DNA of 64,000 bases from Cryptomeria japonica (GCF_030272615.1 NC_081410.1:222571415-222635414); one strand, 5' to 3'. Counted from the stretch's first letter, positions 21,571 to 33,750 are shown. Program-made: numbers and translations. Notes: generated from the sequence alone by a model not told the origin.

Positions 21571-22060
21571 ACTCTCACCTCACCAACATCATTAAAATTT
21601 AATGCCCATTTCAATAGAGAATAAAATTCTTGATTTTCTATATGGTGTATGTGGCTAATTCGGAAGTTTCAGATAGTTACCAATTCCTTATGAATTGCAC
21701 AAATGTATTTTTCAGATTCCAAGCTTGTACCTCCTCGAAAATGATTGTATTAATAACTATTAATGAATCATCCTCCAAGTGTAGTTTTGAAATACTAAGA
21801 TGTTTTCCAAATTTAATCGCTTGGAGGGCCGCCAATGCTTCAAGCACATTGTTCGTACCGTTTTCTATTCTCTACACCCCCAAGGCAAGGACACTCCTCA
21901 TCCAGTCCCTTGCCACATAACCAATGGCAGAAGGAATCATATTGCCCTTGGAAGCACCAACAAAATTGATTATAAACCATCCCTCCTTTGGATTCAACCA
22001 AGACACCTCTGAAGGCCTAATCAAACCTGGATTAGCTCGATTGAGGCCATGTACGGGCCT
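21571..22060 (-). pseudogene. RNase H domain relic (LINE-type or plant RVT_3-like)
   Basis: Read on the minus strand from about 22050 down, the frame gives NPKEGWFIINFVGASKGN, then YVARDWMRSVLALG, NGTNNVLEALAALQAIKFGK and LHLEDDSLIVIN. This is the pattern of plant RNase H domains at the C-terminus of LINE polyproteins and related RNase H-like genes. The first catalytic Asp is Val here (FVGAS). The Glu in LEALAA and the Asp in EDDSL are kept. Two in-frame stops. No reverse transcriptase is found upstream (22061-22514), so it is a fragment. A host RNase H-like pseudogene is an alternative. Confidence 0.68.
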
Positions 22061-22514
22061 AATTTTAAATTAAATCAAATAATTTATTTATATACTGTGT
22101 CATTTTTTATTTAGTTTGTCTGTTTGATAGAATAATTTTATATGAATATATTTTTTTTAATACAATTTATTTAGTGATGTCATTACTTGTCTATTTATAT
22201 GCATTCTCATATCCTATATATTTTTTATATCTAAACATGTTTTCATGCATTCTTTTTCAATTATTGTGTTTATTGATGTATCTTAATGACAAACTCATTG
22301 TTGTAGACACCTAAATGGTGCCAAGTTCAAATCTTCAAAAATATATTAAATAAATTTATTATTAACTTTTTTGTTGTCTCCATCTCCATACAATTATTAT
22401 CCACCTCGATTTTATTAGTCTTTTGTCTCGAGACAATCTTGTAGGAGTCAAATTATTCTCACACCCATGGTTCCAATTTGTAGCTTTCTCAAATTCTAAT
22501 TCTAGTAAACTATT
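22061..22514. other. AT-rich spacer, no gene
   Basis: About 450 bases of AT-rich sequence with no supported ORF. It ends with CTATT (22510-22514), the left target duplication of Tat-2, and continues after 51242, where the original locus resumes. Confidence 0.6.
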
Positions 22515-22910
22515 TGTATACACATAAAATTGATTAAATCAATATTTAATTAATTATCCTTTGGTTAATTTAATTAATCATCTTAGCCTATTATTTAATT
22601 AATTATCCCCTTCCACATATATAATTTTTTATTAATTAATTATACATGTCCCATTTATCCTAAAGTTGATTTATTTCAATAAATTAAGCTCACATTTAAG
22701 GAATATTCCAACTTTATTCCTAATCCCGATTAGCTAAATTTTCATTATTAATTAAACTAATTCTATAATTCCTAAAAACCTAGATCTTAATCCCCTCATT
22801 AAACTAATTAACCCAAATCCTAATCCTTATTAGTATTTATTGAAATTTAAAAATACTACACACCTACCCATATCATCTCACCCATCCACATCATCCTTGA
22901 CCAAAGAGTG

Positions 22911-23199
22911 CTCACACATGTGTGAGAATTTCTCCTCCCCATGGATCCACCCTACACTTTCCTCTTTTGGCCCGTACGTCATAAACCCCCTTTTCTAGCC
23001 CTTACACCTTTTCCACAAGTGCTTCCACTTGTCAACTTCATAGACTTCCCAAGGTTGCTCACACATGTGAGCACACCTTCCCCTTTCCCCTAAGACAAGT
23101 GGGCTTCCCAAATTTTGGTCACACATGTGTGAGAACACTTTTCTCTTTTCCCTATGACAATTGTTCTTCCCAAGATGTGCTCACACATGTGTGAGCACA
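22911..23199. promoter_or_regulatory. Cluster of palindromic dyads in Tat-2 U3
   Basis: Perfect palindromes are CTCACACATGTGTGAG at 22911-22926, TCACACATGTGTGA at 23119-23132, and a 24-bp one at 23176-23199 centred on ACATGT. A near-palindrome lies at 23057-23072. They sit 70-340 bases upstream of the TATA stretch. The 3' LTR has the equivalent cluster. They could be binding sites for a dimeric factor or could form cruciforms; which factor is unknown. Confidence 0.6.
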
Positions 23200-23595
23200 C
23201 CTTGCTCTCTCTTTTAATCTCAGCCATTGATCAAATTTTGATCTTGACCGTTCATGGCCAAGCCCCAAAATCTATAAATTGAACCATTCCCTCTAATAAA
23301 ATCATCCACTTTTCATACATCCTTATGCTGACCTTTAATCCACTTATCATAGCATAATCATAATGTCCATTTTGATCCATCATATCCACATCCACTCATC
23401 CATGTTGTTATTCTAGTTGATTGCATTCCACATTCACTCCATCTCTCTCTTCCACTCTTCATCAACTTTGGAGCTCGCAAAGTTCATGGAGATGAGGAGG
23501 ACAAGAAAGATTTATGGCAATGGGAGCTTCTTAAATATTAGTTCATTGATTTTAGTTATCTCTCATTATGTTTTTATTTTTGTCTTTCTTGATAT

Positions 23596-25068
23596 TGTTA
23601 ATCTGAGAGGATTCGGTTAATACTAAGAGGGGGGTGAATCAGTATTAACAATAATTCATAACTTAAACTTAAACTGATAAAACTTCACCGAATCAATTAC
23701 AAACTAGAAATAAACTATTTACCAGTACCGGTAATCATTGACATCCAACTGTTAAACTGATTTATCAGAACTTCTCATTAAGTGTTCATAAAAATGCAAA
23801 AGCTGAAAGTAAAACAAAACAACACATCAAAAACATTCACCACATGAACACCATAATTTTTACATGGAAACCCAGATAGGGAAAAACCACAGTGGGAATT
23901 TGTACCCACAAAAATTGTGCACTCTTTTGGAAAGCGCCCTATTAGGAGCCTAGCGCGGTTAGGAGCTTACAATGATGCCCTGTTAGGAGTCACTTGGTTA
24001 AGGGATTTCTATGATGAGCCCTGTTAGGAGCTTTTCCCTATTAGAAGAAACCTCACAAGAGGATTTAAGATTCGGATGTTGAGCTACCCGGTTAAGGGAT
24101 TTAAAATTTAAGGCCTGTTAGAACCTACCCGGTTAAGGGATTTTGTATGTTGCAACTGTTAGGGAACAACAAATGAATGATCTAGAAATAGAACTAACTG
24201 CTTGGTTGTTAAGATCCAATTAAGCTCCAATATGATACACTCTAGCAGATACACCACACTGGTTCGACTTCACAATCTTTTTTCAAAAATTACCGACCTA
24301 AATAGCCTTTACATCTTAGTCAGTTTCAAAACCCTAGATACATCAAAATTTAAATGAATTTACAATACAGATTATCGTAACAATTTTCAAGACAATATCA
24401 GCCATTGAATGATCGTAACTCATCACAACAACTTGATCTGATAGGCATTCAAACCCATAAAACACTCTTCTATGCACTTCACTGTTTCCCAAGAAATTCC
24501 ATCCTTAATCATGCCAAAACATCAACTTATCTTTTCACATGGGTTGTGCCACGTCACCATCAACATTTGAACATGATATAAATCACTGCAAACCATAAAA
24601 CATCACATGTTAAAAGAATTTGATACCGATTCTAAAACCCTTATTAAACCGTATAGAAAATACAACAAAAAACATAAACATGACTTCCGGTAGTCAAAGC
24701 ATGATGCGGTTCGGGTCAAAGATACATTACAATGATACAAATACATGCTCCAAACCTCAACTCTTGAATCATTACCAATCTCCAGAACCAATCGAAACAT
24801 TTCCACATTTATCAATTAAGGTCCTAATTCCCAGTTCACCGTCTTCATTATCAGTAAGGCATTTTCGGTAGACCAAAAAGACTTAGATGACCAAATAAAC
24901 ATGAAAAACATAGTTGCCACATAGTTTGATATCAATGACAACACAATTAACTGATAAAAGTCATTAAGCCAATAATCTCAATTTCCTCATCACTATATCA
25001 TTACCAATAGTCCTTTACCGGTTTATCAATATTCTCCATCAACATCAGTTATGCCAATCATGCCAACA
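23596..25068 (-). mobile_element. Solo Sirevirus-type LTR in the Tat-2 5' LTR
   Basis: 1473 bp, beginning TGTTAATC with a GAGGGGGGTGAATCAGT block near the left end and ending ATGCCAACA, the form of a minus-strand copia LTR in this window. The flanks are GATAT (23591-23595) and TATAT (25069-25073), a 4-of-5 match. The uninterrupted site is visible in the 3' LTR near 51170 (CTTGATATCTCTTTT), which confirms the insertion. The motif CCTGTTAGGAGC or GGTTAAGGGATTT recurs six or more times at 23930-24160. No internal coding region remains, so it is a solo LTR. Confidence 0.88.
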
Positions 25069-25134
25069 TATATCTCTTTTTAAATGGTTTGATTTATTTT
25101 GACTAATCATGCTAACTATTTAAATGGTGAGACA

Positions 25135-25157
25135 TTTTGGCACGCCTGATTGTAATG
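25135..25157 (+). other. Tat-2 primer binding site region
   Basis: Directly after the LTR end GAGACA comes TTTTGGCACGCC, in the place and style of a gypsy primer site (TGGCGCC-type). The exact tRNA cannot be named from this decayed copy. Confidence 0.55.
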
Positions 25158-28100
25158 TTTGGAACAACTCATATTGAAAGCCTCTAACAGGTTGTAATTA
25201 TCATTTTTATTTGTGGGTTTGTTGTATTGTTTCAGTAGTCTTTAGTGCTATTGTGAAACTTCTTTATTCATAATTATTTTCACATTTTTTGGGTGAATGA
25301 TTTAGAAATCTAGTAATTAAGTAAACTACAATCGCACATACAAGTCAGAAATTAGGTTATTTTGTTACTTTTTTTTGCTTCCACGTTTTACTAGACTGTT
25401 GACCAGGATATTTGTAACTCCAATATTTCATAAATTTCCACTATGACTGCATGTTATGAGATCTCTATGAGGCATTCTGCCAACCAATGCATATCAATCA
25501 CATTTTCTCACTGAGTTTCTAAAGCCTTTTCATGATTTTGTTTAAAAGATTCTAACAGTCCTTTCTCAGATATGTCGATCTTCTAGAGTATCCATTTTCA
25601 CCTACTGATGCCATCTCTTTGACATAATTCTTCTCCAACATAGGCAACAGGAAGGCGGTTGGCAAAGATTGTTGAAAAATCACTCCACGACCTAGGCAAG
25701 GGAGGCCGCTGGTAAGGCATGCTAAAGGTTGTTTCAATGCTGTCCTATTTTGACACAAACAGAGAAGACATGCATATCTAATGCACAGGTAGGGAGACTC
25801 ACACAAGCAGGGAAAGTTGGTCGAATTTAACATTACACCTACCAATCACATTTTTGTTTGAAAGCTTTTAATCCTTTTGGCATCGTTTAAGGCATTCGGT
25901 CAGAATGTTTTGTGTAGGTAGGAAGACTGTTGACAAAGGTTGTCGAATTTGCTTTGCATCTGCTAGTTGCATTTTGTTTGAAAGTTCCTAAAGTCTTTTC
26001 CCCAACTTCATTTTATGCATTTTATGACACATTCTATAACATTTCTATGATATTTGTTTGAAAGTTCTAATGCATATCATACAGATCACGACATTCTATA
26101 AAACATCTCTTTTTGGTATGCTAAGATTGGGACTTTTCAACATGCACCTTGCACTGGCTTAATTGACTTCTAACATCTTTTCACTCAGGTTTTACACCCG
26201 CTGATTCACATTTACTTGCAGGATTCTAACACCCTTTTTCACGCCTAGTGCATTTGCTCGAGTGCTTTATATAGCCAATCTTGAGGCCTTTAGATCCTTC
26301 CAAGGCATTTGGCATACCTTCTGAGGCAACAATTGTATGTGTTGTAGTGCTCCCTTTTATGCCCAATGCCCATATTAAGTTTGGTCTGATTGATTGATAG
26401 ATGTTTTTATAGTCTGTTCATCAATCTTTATTTTTGCTCGCTTGCTGGTCTGTCACAAACTAGTGCTACCCTTGATTCTTTGATGGTTGTCTATTACATA
26501 TTTTGACACTCTCATTTTATCACCTGTGAGTTGCATTCATGGTTTCTAAGGTCATTCCAACGATTCCATTCTAGACATCGCCTACAATCATTGTATTTCC
26601 CACAGGAAAGATACTGACAAAAAGCTTGTGAAAATTCTATTTTCTGCCTGTCAATGGAATTTGCTTGAAAATTTTAACTACTTGTTTCAGAGCTCACATT
26701 TTTTTTACGCTGCAGGGAGACTGGCCAAAGTTGTTGCTGATAAATTGACACAGGCAGAGAGAGCGTATGGTGTTTGTTTGAAGTTAAATGAGATTTCTGA
26801 GCCTTGGAGTGATTTGGAGGGAGAGGGTTTGGAAATTAAAAATCTTGCATATTGGAGCAAAGGTTCAAAAGTAAGATATTTGGAGCACTCAATCATGAAT
26901 GAGTTCAAGAGTCCAACTTTCATAGCATTAGATCATATAAGTCTAAAAATACACTTTGCCAGAACGAATCACATAAGCATTGTAAGTTTTATTCACCTCT
27001 TCAATTTGTTTGGTTAAGTCATTCTCTTTGATTTTTGCTAAATAAAATTGTCTAACAACGTGTAGTTGTAGGACATCAAGGATAATTTTATAACACATTG
27101 CTTGCAGGTTTTGAAGACTTCAAATTGGTCAGCTTTCCTTAAAATGTTTTAATTAGGCAAATTGATCAATCCTAGGATAGGAAATTTTGGTTTTGCAACA
27201 CATGGGTTTAAAAAGAACATTCACATTGGTATCTTGGTTTTAAAATGAATAATCACACATTTCTATCTTGGTCTGAAATAAACCTTCACATTGTCATTCA
27301 ACTAGAATAAAACCTTCATTCAAGAGTATTACTGATCCAAAACTAATACAAGACCTTAAACTTGAATCAAGAGACATATAAAAAGATCAACCACTCTTAT
27401 CAACTCCAAACCACTTTAAAAGGTTACATTCAATCCCTATAGAACTTCATTCAATATTTCAGATCATAATATTCGCCATAACATGAGAGAACAAATTCTT
27501 TATTGCCATGGAATACCCTAGTTCAGGGTTTCATCCTTTAAAAACTGTTTTCACCAAAATAACCACAAATTATTCAATTCTTAACCAAATTAATTCAGAC
27601 AAAAAGAAATGGAAAGAGGATTTAGAGACCTTTCCAGAACATATAGCTTTTCTTAATTATTATTCCTCATGTGACCACACCAAACGCTGCAACCGGACTG
27701 CTGCCGCCTTCACCAGACTGCTTTTCACCATGAAATGTAACAAACAATCATCAATAACTTTTTAAATATTAATCATAAAAAAAATCTCTCTGGTCATTCT
27801 TTATATTACTGAGGTAAAAAAATTCTCTCAACGTTATAGAAAGATCCAAAGGTTAAATCAAAAGTTATGAGGATTTTTACAAAATGGGTAACTCTTGGCA
27901 GGGTTTTGACAATTTTTGTAAAAATAAACATATCTTTCCAAATACTCCACAAAAATGAAAAATAAAGGATTCATCTAAAATACATTTCATTAATATATCA
28001 TTAAATAACATATAAATATAAAAATTACACCAAATGTGATCCTCTATGGATCTATGACAACCACACATTACTTAAAACCTTATGACAGTTTGAGGGTTTG

Positions 28101-30247
28101 ATGGATAATCTTTGTCAAATCCCCTTCAAACTGCTCTACCCTCTTGATTTTTGACCAAAAATGGTTTTATAAACCATTACCAACTCCTTCCTAACTACTC
28201 TAACCACCTAATGACCAATGGATTTCATTCTTACACTTTTGTTGCACTTTTTGGCAATGTTGCAACTTTGCAATTTTTACAATTTTTGCATTTTTGACAT
28301 AAATGACTCTTACCCTTACATGGACACTTTTAACACTTCAATATGGACCAAATATGACATCTTTAGACAAAATGGCTCATTTATCCTTACATATTATGAT
28401 TCAATGGACTCAAATAGCCTCAATACATTATGAATGACTCAAATATAATAAAATTGCTCATATTATGACTTTTGACCTCCTGGTATGCTTGTGTGCTTAG
28501 GTGCCTTTGCACCAAGGGGTATCTTTGATTGGTGATTTCATCACCACACAAGGGTATCTCGAGTTAGGACATGTCAAGGATATTGACTCTCCTAGCACGA
28601 TCTCGAGCGGTGTCTTTTGATCCACTATATAAAAGACTTGGTCAAACGACGAGAGTGCTAAGTGAAATCAATGTATGTGGAGGCCTCCTCTACATCGATA
28701 AGCTCAGTTAGAGCCTTTAGTGGATTCCTTCACAGATTCGTCGACCCATTGAAAAATAACTAAAAACCTTGTTGTAGTGACCAAAATCCCACATTTGATG
28801 GTGCAGGGAGTGTGAATGGCACCCCGAAGTAACCTCTCATGTACCCACTCAAGATGAGACAAGAATGTCTCGGTTAAAATATCTTCGGATCTTTGAGGTA
28901 AGAGAATCTGGTATGCCTGAGAAGTGTGTGCCATGGAGTGGAGCCAGTGGTACTAGAATCTCTATCTATGCACTTGTTTGAGGTATCACTTTGTGAGAGA
29001 GCCCATCGAATGGTTTCCAATTTCCAACCTAAGTTGTATGTCTTCAAGTTTCTACAATTGTTAAAACTTGTTATGTTCAAATCTGGGCTAATCTAGGCCC
29101 CCCTTTTTATCTTGCACTTGCTGAAAGCATTGAAACTTGGCCAACGTGTTTTATTGTCTGATATCTCTAACTATAGAAACATTTCCAAGTTTGACACAAA
29201 CATACATCTTGCTACAACAAAGTTCCCAAATGTGTCATATCCTCAAGTCCCTCAAGCATATCAAGAAGTCCTTTTACCATCGACTGAAAAAGATGAAACC
29301 TAGTAAAAAATAGACTTTAAAGAAAATAAGCTTTCTCTACACAAACCACAAAATCTTGCTAAAACATCATACATTCCTACACTGTTTGCACAATTATCTA
29401 CACGGTTATGGAAATGAGTTTCACGAAGAACTTTGAGATCACGTGCCTTTCAAAAAAGATCAATCTTGTCATATCTTTCAATAGAATTGGTCAAATCTCA
29501 TTGTCTAATTTGTATCAACAAGAAATCACCTAATGAGTCATTCCCCATCTACAGAAAGCCTTCCTCTATTCTCATTTGTCCAATTCATCTTCTTCCAAAT
29601 TTGAACCTTTCATTGCTTCAAGTGGACTTAGTGCAATCAACCAAAATTAACCTTTTGATCCCAATCTATCAAATCAAATCCAATCATCATCATCCCTAAA
29701 TTAAGATTAAAAATTTGCAAAGTTCATCTAGATCTTTTCATCCTTTGAAATCTCTAGTTAGCATAGTGCTTGAGAAACTATCTCTCTCAAGTATTGTTCT
29801 TAATTATCTTTAATGACTTGGGGTTGATCAAAACCCTTATCCACTTCCGACCTTTCTTAGGAATATTAGTCTGTCTTGAGTTAGAAAAGATCCAATCAAA
29901 ACCAATCAAAGGATCTAGATTTAACCTAGCTAGGTTTTTACCTTGCTTTATTGCCAAATTATTGATCCCTACACCCGATCTAATCTTTCTTGGAAACTTT
30001 GTTTGTCCGAAGTGAGAAAAGGTGTCATCCAATCTAATCCAACCTAATCCTAATCAAATGATCAATGTTCAATCCAAATGAAACATTCAATCCAACCCTA
30101 AGGTTTTATTTTTTCCTATCAAATCACTATGTCCTAAGTCCAAGTCCCATATCCATTCATCTCATAGTTTCATCTCCAACAATCCAATCACTCTCACCAC
30201 TTTGAGGTCACCCTTGTATGGTCTTGACTTGCTCCCAAAAAGTGAAG
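25158..30247 (+). other. Tat-2 5' leader (about 5 kb)
   Basis: No intact gene, apart from the exon-like segment listed separately. At 25530-26730 a composite degenerate repeat is visible: TTTGTTTGAAAG near 25539, 25852, 25974 and 26056, and a GGCGGTTGGCAAAGATTGTTG-like word at 25651, 25928 and 26717. At 28625 there is a TATA-like CACTATATAAAAGAC on the plus strand. The stretches 27200-28430 and 28700-30240 contain nothing I recognise. Tat-lineage elements are known for long leaders and sometimes an extra ORF before gag, so some of this may be a decayed extra ORF. Confidence 0.55.
26716..27152 (+). pseudogene. Exon-like coding segment with flanking splice-site signals
   Basis: One frame stays open from 26628 to 27017. 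Within it, 26716-26981 is bounded by an acceptor-like TTTTTTACGCTGCAG and a strong donor-like ATTGTAAGTTTT. After 126 bases a second acceptor-like TTGCTTGCAG precedes 27108-27152. That segment continues in the same phase (donor phase 0) and ends in TAA. The peptide (ADKLTQAERAYGVCLKLNEI, then EPWSDLEGEGLEIKNLAYWS) has ordinary globular composition. I do not recognise the protein. It may be a captured host gene end or a spliced extra ORF of the element. An upstream degenerate copy of its first 22 bases weakens the captured-exon reading. Confidence 0.4.
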
Positions 30248-31115
30248 ATGGTTTCCAAAGGCAGTGAGATTCATGAATCTAATCCCCTTGTCAATCATGA
30301 TCTCCAAAAAAAGAACCCTTAGTGGATGAACCTGAGAACTCCCCATACTTACAAACCTTTATGGATGATCCTTACAATAAAGAAATGGTGGAAAATTTAT
30401 TTAAAGTGGATCCCAATGGGCTTGAAGCTCAGATTATCATTCAAGGGGTGTGACTACTCTTGGCTTTGATCGATCAATCCTTGACACTCCCACAGAAGGG
30501 GATCTTGTAGATCGCCCTATTCTTAACACCTTGCTCAATCCAAAACCAAACAATTCCATCCCTCCAAGCACTACTAATCCTCCCATTCCACCACTCATGA
30601 CATCTGCACCTTTGAACAATTCATTCCAATACACCAACACAAACATTCCACTCATTAGTATCGCACCCATTTTGTGACCTCCAACCACTTAGCAAGTAGC
30701 CACATCCTCATACCAATACACTAGTAGTAGCATTCCACTAGTATCTTTTCATATTCCATTCATCCTTAATTCTAGTAGCGATCATCACCACATTCCATAT
30801 CAAAACATCAATAGATCTTTGACACCTGACCTAGAAAAAGAGCTTCAAGACATGAATAATATGATCAAAACCATGAAGGAAGGAAATCATAAGAAAACAT
30901 ATACCTTCAAAGAAATATGTCCTTTCCCCTTTGATCTGACACTCTCATTGACCCCTTACCCACTAGGTTTTGAGATTCCCAAATTTGACAAGTATAAGGG
31001 TATGAGAGATCCTAGAGATCATGTTAGAGAATTTTACGTAGTCTGCCAGGAGGTCTCATATAGTGATGTTTATTTGAGATGACTCTTCCTAAAGAGTTTG
31101 ATTGGCCCTGCTTGG
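30248..31115 (+). pseudogene. gag: Tat-2 Gag, N-terminal part
   Basis: It starts at ATG 30248 (MVSKGSEIHESNPLVN). A one-base shift follows near 30310, then an open Pro/Asn/Ser/Thr-rich stretch, and from 30819 the Gag core (EICPFPFDLTLSLTPYPLGF, FDKYKGMRDPRDHVREFY). It stops in the block LFLKSLIGPAW at about 31115, where an insertion begins. The same core is in Tat-1 (11262-10981). In-frame stops lie near 30676 and 31080. Confidence 0.85.
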
Positions 31116-33750
31116 TGCAGGAGCTCCTCATCAACAATCTATTCATGAACCTAAGGATGAAGAATATGATCATTAGGGTGTCCTAGTGCATTTTGTGTTT
31201 CATGTATGCAATAAACCCCACCATGTAAGCCCATGTCACCAATTAGGCAATTTGAGAAACCAATTGGGACAATGTGGTAAAAAGGGGTAATAGATGGTCT
31301 AGATTTGTGTTTGATAGGTTTTAGAAATGTTTTATGTGTGTTTAGTTGGTCCATGTATGTGGATCCCAACCTTAGAGAGTATGCCAACTTTTTGTGCAAA
31401 ATTGCAAAAATGCAACTTTTGAGTGCAAAAGTGCAACTTTTTGTAAATTGGTTGGGGGAAGCCTTTCAATGGCTCCAACCTACTCCAAATTTGGTGGGAA
31501 ACCATTGGAGAGTTTTATAAGCCTTTTGGGCATTATTCCCAAGTTTTTTGATGTTGGAATTGGAGTTTGAGAATCAATAATATACAAAATACTATAGTTT
31601 TCCCAGAAATTTAGAGTTTGCAGGAGTTGTATGTGCCTGTACAGATTGATCTAGATCCAACCATCCATGGAGTAGATAGGGAGATGAAATATATTTCTTT
31701 TTGTGGAGGTATGAGGTCTTGAGTATTTCCGGAGTAGAGAGAACCCTCCATTCTTCTGACTGTAACCCGAAAATTGAGTGTTTGGAACAAAAATGGCCTT
31801 ATCTTGCACTCCAGTCCATTAGAAGACTCTTCCTTTGGAGGGATGCAATATAAGCCTCTTTAATTTAGTGTTTTCATGGTGTGTATTAGGGGAAACTTTT
31901 TTGCATGGAGAAAAGAGCAAGATTAGGTAGGCATCTCTATGTGACTACCTAGGACAAGATTTAGGACAGTCATCATAAGTTGTCATAGCGGTGGATTCCA
32001 AGTGTGTAACCCTATAATTAGAGGTTTCTAACTACCCCCAACATGCCCATAGAGTTGAGTTTCCATTTTGTGTACCGATAAAGGTAGTAGCTTTGGAAAA
32101 TATGGGTAATTGCCCTTATTAGGTCTCTTAGCCTCTAAAGAGAGTAGACCTTATAATTGCAGATCTGGCCAAACCATTTTGGGGATCAGTATAACTTCCA
32201 AAAGGGTGTCTTGAATGTTAATTTTTTTGTATGGGTGTGTGGAACATTTTGAAGTTAAGGTCCATACTATCGCCAAATAGGGTATAAGTCGAGGAGATAG
32301 GTTTACAAAGGAGGTATAAGGAATTGGTGCCCTAAACCAAAACTAGTGTGTGAAAGAGTCCTTAGATGACATGTGTTGTCCAACTTCAAAATCCCAAGGA
32401 TTAGAGGTCCCTGGTAAAGTATGTTAGAGGAGTTGAAGCCTTTTACTCATCGTGAGTAGGCCTAAACTTAGTGAATGTGTGTGTAGTTTCTGTTGGCATT
32501 TTTGATGATTATGTTGTGATTGTCATTGATGGAAACACAATTGCATTGAGATTACTTTTATATGTATGAGTTATGCTCAACCGGCAATTGTTCCAACTAG
32601 TATGATGCATTATAGTCCTTAGACTATTGGTGTTTTGTAGAAAGTGATTACCGATCTGAAGCAGTATGTAGACCCCAAGCGGTTCGAGGATCTCAAGTAG
32701 TACGAAGGATCAAAGTGACATAACACATATTTCCCAGTCTTCATTTTGTCAAACTAGCAACCGGTATTTTGCTTGAACCGTTATTTTGTATGAAACGGTA
32801 ATACTCTGTGATGAGTTACCAACTGACATTTGTGATGAGTTACCATCCACCGATTGTTTGATGGTGCCGACACTTTAACAGTGCTTTTTGTGTCGTGTTA
32901 TAGAATATGTCTAGATGCATTGAACCTAGGAAATTGTAATGTAATCCTATTGGATCGACATGAAATCAGATTCCTTTATAAGGACATCATGTCTAGGGTT
33001 TTAGGTTGCTGTTGTTGTTGTTGATGTTGTTGATAGGGTTTAAGGTGGTTGAGGAGTTAGAGAGAGTATGAATGTGTAGAAGACCGAAGTAATGCTGGAA
33101 TGAATTAGGAACGAGCCATCAAGGATCTAATCAAGCAATCTGTGCCATTTGCTAGATCACTCACTTGTTGATTACTCACATGTTCGACAAGTCTGTAGCC
33201 CTTAACCGGGTAGGCCCAAAAGCCTTTTGTAAATCCTCTAACAAGGTGGTTCACATCTGCGGATCTAAAATCCTCTAGCAAGGTAGTCTTTAATCGGACT
33301 TATCTCCTAATAGAGATTGAGATTCCTAACAGGACCTGTTCTGGTAAAGAACATTGTATGACCTTAACCAGTCTGGTTCCAATTCTGCAGATAGTTACTT
33401 GTGAGTTCCATCTCACCGTGGTTTTTCCCATTTGGGTTTCCACATCAAAATCTCCTGTGTTATGGTGTTTGTGCTTCTGTGGGTGAATGCATTATTTACT
33501 ATTTGGTTTGCATGTGTGCTAACCGGTTTGTCTGCTAAACTGTTTTACCTGTTCACTGTTAGTCTAGCAAAGTGTTTAAGTGCAAAGATTTTTGGCATAC
33601 TAATTCACCCCCCCTCTTAGTATTCATCAGTTTCATCCATGGTGTAGAGTCCTTCCTTGTAGGACCCTTGTGAGTAGTTAAGGGGTCACTAGCCTAACCT
33701 TGTTTGGGCTTGTCATTAGGAGTTTGGGTAGGCCTCGACATCACTGCTCT
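31116..33750. mobile_element. Unidentified insertion in Tat-2 gag (contains a solo LTR)
   Basis: Gag reads up to 31115 and resumes at about 33751. The 7-base word TGCTTGG flanks the insert (31109-31115 and 33751-33757) and can be read as a target duplication. Without the nested LTR the insert is about 1.49 kb. It starts TGCAGGAGCTCC and ends ATCACTGCTCT, has no supported ORF and no clear terminal inverted repeat. It could be a solo LTR of another family with decayed ends or a non-autonomous element. Confidence 0.55.
32491..33629 (+). mobile_element. Solo Sirevirus-type LTR
   Basis: 1139 bp from TGTTGGCATT to TATTCATCA, flanked by a perfect GTTTC duplication (32486-32490 and 33630-33634). It has the shared R/U5 hairpin (GTGGTTTTTCCC, then GGGTTTCCAC, 33418-33442) and the C-tract with CTCTTAG near its end (33608-33620). 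No internal coding region. Confidence 0.92.

Larger units (their letters stand above)
22515..25134 (+). repeat. Tat-2 5' LTR (split by a solo LTR)
   Basis: The LTR proper is 22515-23595 plus 25074-25134, about 1.14 kb once the insertion and its duplication are removed. U3 carries four copies of a CTCACACATGTGTGAG-type dyad (22911, 23057, 23119, 23176). A TATA stretch TCTATAAATTGAACC lies at about 23270-23284. It aligns throughout with the 3' LTR (48949-51237), including the short tail TTTAAATGGTGAGACA. Confidence 0.9.

Noticed and set aside
26705-26923. Minus-strand frame opposite the exon-like segment
   Set aside because: Antisense shadow. The splice signals and composition favour the plus strand.
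29433-30032. Open frames of about 80 codons on both strands before Tat-2 gag
   Set aside because: Overlapping frames on both strands with no homology to Gag or other element proteins. Treated as leader sequence.
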